Shown here piece by piece: positions 62,108 to 64,000 of a stretch of DNA of 64,000 nucleotides. Under the pieces are notes generated by a model. It did no database searches. It was not told where the DNA came from and saw nothing but the letters and a program-made list of their open reading frames with translations. The position numbers were made by a program, and so were the translations under genes. Location: positions 22,878-86,877 of the forward strand of contig JALCBJ010000022.1 in NCBI GenBank assembly GCA_028066595.1. Reading direction: 5' to 3'. This DNA is from Thermoanaerobaculia bacterium. Its GTDB lineage: Bacteria > Acidobacteriota > Thermoanaerobaculia > Multivoradales > J023. Within the stretch, counting starts at the first letter, position 1, and each line of letters starts with the position of its first letter.

Positions 62108-62823
62108 CTACTTGTTCTTGGAGGCGCGAAAAGAGCTCGGCGAGACGTTCCAGATGGTGATCGTCGTCAGCAGGAAGAAGAGAGTCCAGATGATGCTGCC
62201 GGCAGCGGGACGAAGGTATCCACCGATGGGCGCCGGTAGAGCGCCCGTCAGCGGCTTGGTCAGCGGAACGAGAATCGGTGATGCGAATGCCATCCAGCGC
62301 GGATAGCGCGTTCGACCCAGCAGTACGATCACAGTGAACCCCAAGGAAGCGAGAATCCAAGGAGCCGCCATCAAAAAAGGAGGGCGTCGTGGTGCGCGAG
62401 CATTCTCTCGATGGCCTCCCCTGTGCTCGGCCCGGCGTCGTCCAGGCCGTCGAGCCAGTACCCCGTCCCGTAGAGCACATACGCACCGTGGTAACCCGGC
62501 ACAATCGCCATCCCATAGCCAAAGAGCAGGACGAGGATCGCCGCGGACCGCGCTCCGGCCGGCCTGAGTGCCTCGAAGACGGGCCAGAGCGCCGCCATCC
62601 ATAGAGGCAGCACGGCGGCCCCGAGGATGCTTCCCGCAAGGATCAGATCAAAGGGAACAGAGCCAAGCCCCTCTGACGTGATCTCCGCGGCACTGATGGG
62701 TGCTGGGCCACCGCGCAAGAGAAAGTCCGCGACAGCATTGGTTACACCAGCTGCGACCGCAATCAATCCGGAGACGCGGAGAGCCGTGGACGACTCGGTG
62801 CCACCAGATCGATCTACATGCAT
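62108..62823 (-). pseudogene. Multi-helix membrane protein gene broken at a T6 homopolymer
   Basis: The frame from 62823 gives about 150 residues with helices near 'VSGLIAVAAGVTNAVADFLL', 'DLILAGSILGAAVLPLWMAA' and 'AAILVLLFGYGMAIVPGYHG', then stops (TGA) at 62373-62371 just after 'AHHDALLF'. One extra T in the minus-strand T6 (62378-62373) would continue as 'LMAAPWILASLGFTVIVLLG' and 'LRPAAGSIIWTLFFLLTTIT' to 62108. The restored protein of ~238 residues resembles a DUF6796-like family. The break is either slippage, decay or a homopolymer miscall. Confidence 0.65.
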
Positions 62824-63211
62824 CGGAGCAGCATCGCTGAATCGACCATCGTCCGCGCGACAGAGAAGCCCTCGATACGCCACCGAACCCTCGGTCGTTC
62901 GAAATTGTCGAACTGGATCGACGGCGAACCAAGGCTCGTTCGGTCCCCGAGCTGCGTTCTGCCCTTTGCCATAGCCTGTCCTTTTCGGTCCTGTGCCTGT
63001 GTCCCTAGGTCCTGTACCTGTGTCCCTATAGGCTGGACTGGACACTCCGAAACGAGTTGGATCCTCCAGCCGAGCGCCGATGTTATTCCGTAGGGAGAGA
63101 TCGATGCTGGGACACCAATGCAGAGCTTGCCCACCATTCAGCGCTATCGTAGAGCGGTACAGATCAAGCCTGCAGATCGTTCCCATCGAACCACCGACCC
63201 GGGGGATTCAG
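62824..63211. other. 388-bp intergenic region with a small tandem repeat
   Basis: No convincing gene lies here. It holds the 21-bp repeat at 62987-63028 and must contain the divergent promoters for the membrane-protein gene and the M14 peptidase. No clear -35/-10 pair was identified. Confidence 0.5.
62987..63028. repeat. Tandem repeat, 21-bp unit, two copies
   Basis: GGTCCTGT(G/A)CCTGTGTCCCTA repeats at 62987-63007 and 63008-63028 with one base difference. It sits in the intergenic region and is not part of a recognised gene. Confidence 0.8.
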
Positions 63212-64000
63212 ATGACTGCTTTCCAGCGCAGATTCGTCGCTCTTGTTTCTGGCCTCATCCTCACGCTCCTGGTATACGCGGAGACCCGCTCCGAATGGCC
63301 TACGCCGGGTGAAGCATCGCATTTCGTCCGCTACACCCAAAGCGACGACGTCGCGCGCTTCCTGAGCGAGCTCGACCATACCTCCGAGGAAATGGTCGTC
63401 CAGGTTGTCGGTCGGTCACGAGCCACCTCGATCTTCGGGTCCCGCGATCTGTACCTCGTCATACTCACCGCGGAGGGCATCGACAGTCCTGACGAGCTCG
63501 ATCGGAGCCGTCCGACCCTACTGCTCATCGGTTCGCAACACGGTAACGAACAATCGGCTAAAGAAGCTTCTCTGGCGCTGATACGCGATCTCACCGTTGG
63601 CGACCTGCGACCTCTGCTCGAGGAGGTCAACGTCCTGGTGATGCCACAGATGAACCCGTACGGCAACTACGTAGACATCCGGCGCAACGAACAGGATCTC
63701 GACCTGAACCGCGACCACGTCAAGCTCGAAGCGCCGCAGACGGAAGCGATCCATCGAGTCTTTCGTCGGTGGATGCCTGAAGTCACCGTCGATGCACACG
63801 AAAAAGGCAACGACTACTACCAAATCTCCTACGGTTGCGTCTCCAACGCAAACATCCATCCGTCGATTCAGACCTTCTCGCGCGAGGTGATTCTCGACGA
63901 AGTCGCCACGGATCTCGAGAAAGCTCAAGTTACATTCCACGAGTACCTGATCACCCAACGCATGGGGGTCGAAAGCTCTGCGGGCGCGGCCCTACCGGCC
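63212..64000 (+). CDS. M14 family zinc carboxypeptidase, 3' end outside window
   Basis: The ATG at 63212 follows GGGGGA and opens a frame that runs off the window (263 codons seen). A signal peptide or anchor spans about 1-23. 'IGSQHGNEQSAKEASLALIR' gives zinc ligands H110 and E113, and 'VTVDAHEKGNDYY' provides H196; 'MNPYGNYVDIRRNEQDLDLN' with Arg and Asn resembles the substrate carboxylate site. It should remove C-terminal residues from peptides or peptidoglycan in the periplasm. Confidence 0.88.
   Translation, partial: MTAFQRRFVALVSGLILTLLVYAETRSEWPTPGEASHFVRYTQSDDVARFLSELDHTSEEMVVQVVGRSRATSIFGSRDLYLVILTAEGIDSPDELDRSRPTLLLIGSQHGNEQSAKEASLALIRDLTVGDLRPLLEEVNVLVMPQMNPYGNYVDIRRNEQDLDLNRDHVKLEAPQTEAIHRVFRRWMPEVTVDAHEKGNDYYQISYGCVSNANIHPSIQTFSREVILDEVATDLEKAQVTFHEYLITQRMGVESSAGAALPA

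Noticed and set aside
61401..62639. A 412-codon version of the GNAT gene
   Set aside because: Similarity to GNAT begins only near 61994; the upstream half overlaps the membrane-protein pseudogene in another frame and reads as low-information sequence.

Overview
This window looks like ordinary chromosome from a GC-rich, free-living Gram-negative bacterium, most likely an Acidobacteriota of the Thermoanaerobaculia/Holophagae type. The inference rests on family content, not on a marker gene: a secreted ricin-B-like protein with a C-terminal 'VKVLD-x-C-x-x-N-x-x-(Y/F)-W-(V/I)-F' domain (55433-56719, with a stray second copy at 2095-2340), an S9 peptidase, M14 and M16 peptidases, a TlpA-like protein, a Ser/Thr kinase with a PEGA-like tail, and an OmpA-type barrel. 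No rRNA, tRNA, CRISPR array, integrase or transposase was recognised.

Layout. 1-6.8 kb is a carbon-uptake region: two sodium:solute symporters, a LacI regulator and a sugar-binding-protein-like gene, with a promoter flanked by two LacI-type operators in front of the second symporter. 6.8-12.6 kb holds a tandem repeat, a cupin and membrane-protein pair, a YdjM-type hydrolase, an orphan ParA-like ATPase divergent from an AhpD-like gene, and an OmpA-type barrel. 12.7-20 kb holds a polytopic glycosyltransferase-like protein, a YheT-type hydrolase, a PlsC-GlpK lipid pair, DUF2277 and RDD proteins. 20-27 kb holds a FAN1-like VRR-NUC nuclease, PrfC, a decayed patch (tape-measure-like ORF, headless amine oxidase), a peptide deformylase-PLP enzyme fusion and a MOSC protein. 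27-42 kb holds an M16 lipoprotein, TrmL, a PQQ-propeller protein, a solo LuxR regulator divergent from carbamate kinase, a four-gene envelope/c-di-GMP operon (small membrane protein, PDZ, PAS-GGDEF-EAL, MMPL) and a RapA-like helicase.

42-54 kb is mostly operonic: CNNM transporter plus large membrane protein; Ser/Thr kinase, coiled-coil protein and alpha/beta hydrolase (minus strand, overlapping); NUDIX divergent from a dicarboxylate symporter, SDR and TraB operon. 54-64 kb is more fluid: an acyl-CoA ligase that lost its C-terminal domain, the ricin-like secreted protein, a TlpA-like protein behind a nested-palindrome promoter, an S9 peptidase, a toxin-antitoxin module with a frameshifted toxin lying between two 40-bp direct repeats made of the 3' end of an AlkD-like gene, an internally deleted AlkD-like pseudogene, a GNAT enzyme, a membrane-protein gene broken in a homopolymer, and the start of an M14 carboxypeptidase.

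The items most worth follow-up are the deformylase-PLP enzyme fusion (24673-26154), the AlkD-3'-end direct repeats around the toxin-antitoxin module (60393-61369), and the nested palindromes at 58104-58141. Single-base frameshifts at 60824, 62373 and near 61217 could be real decay or assembly errors, and read data would decide.
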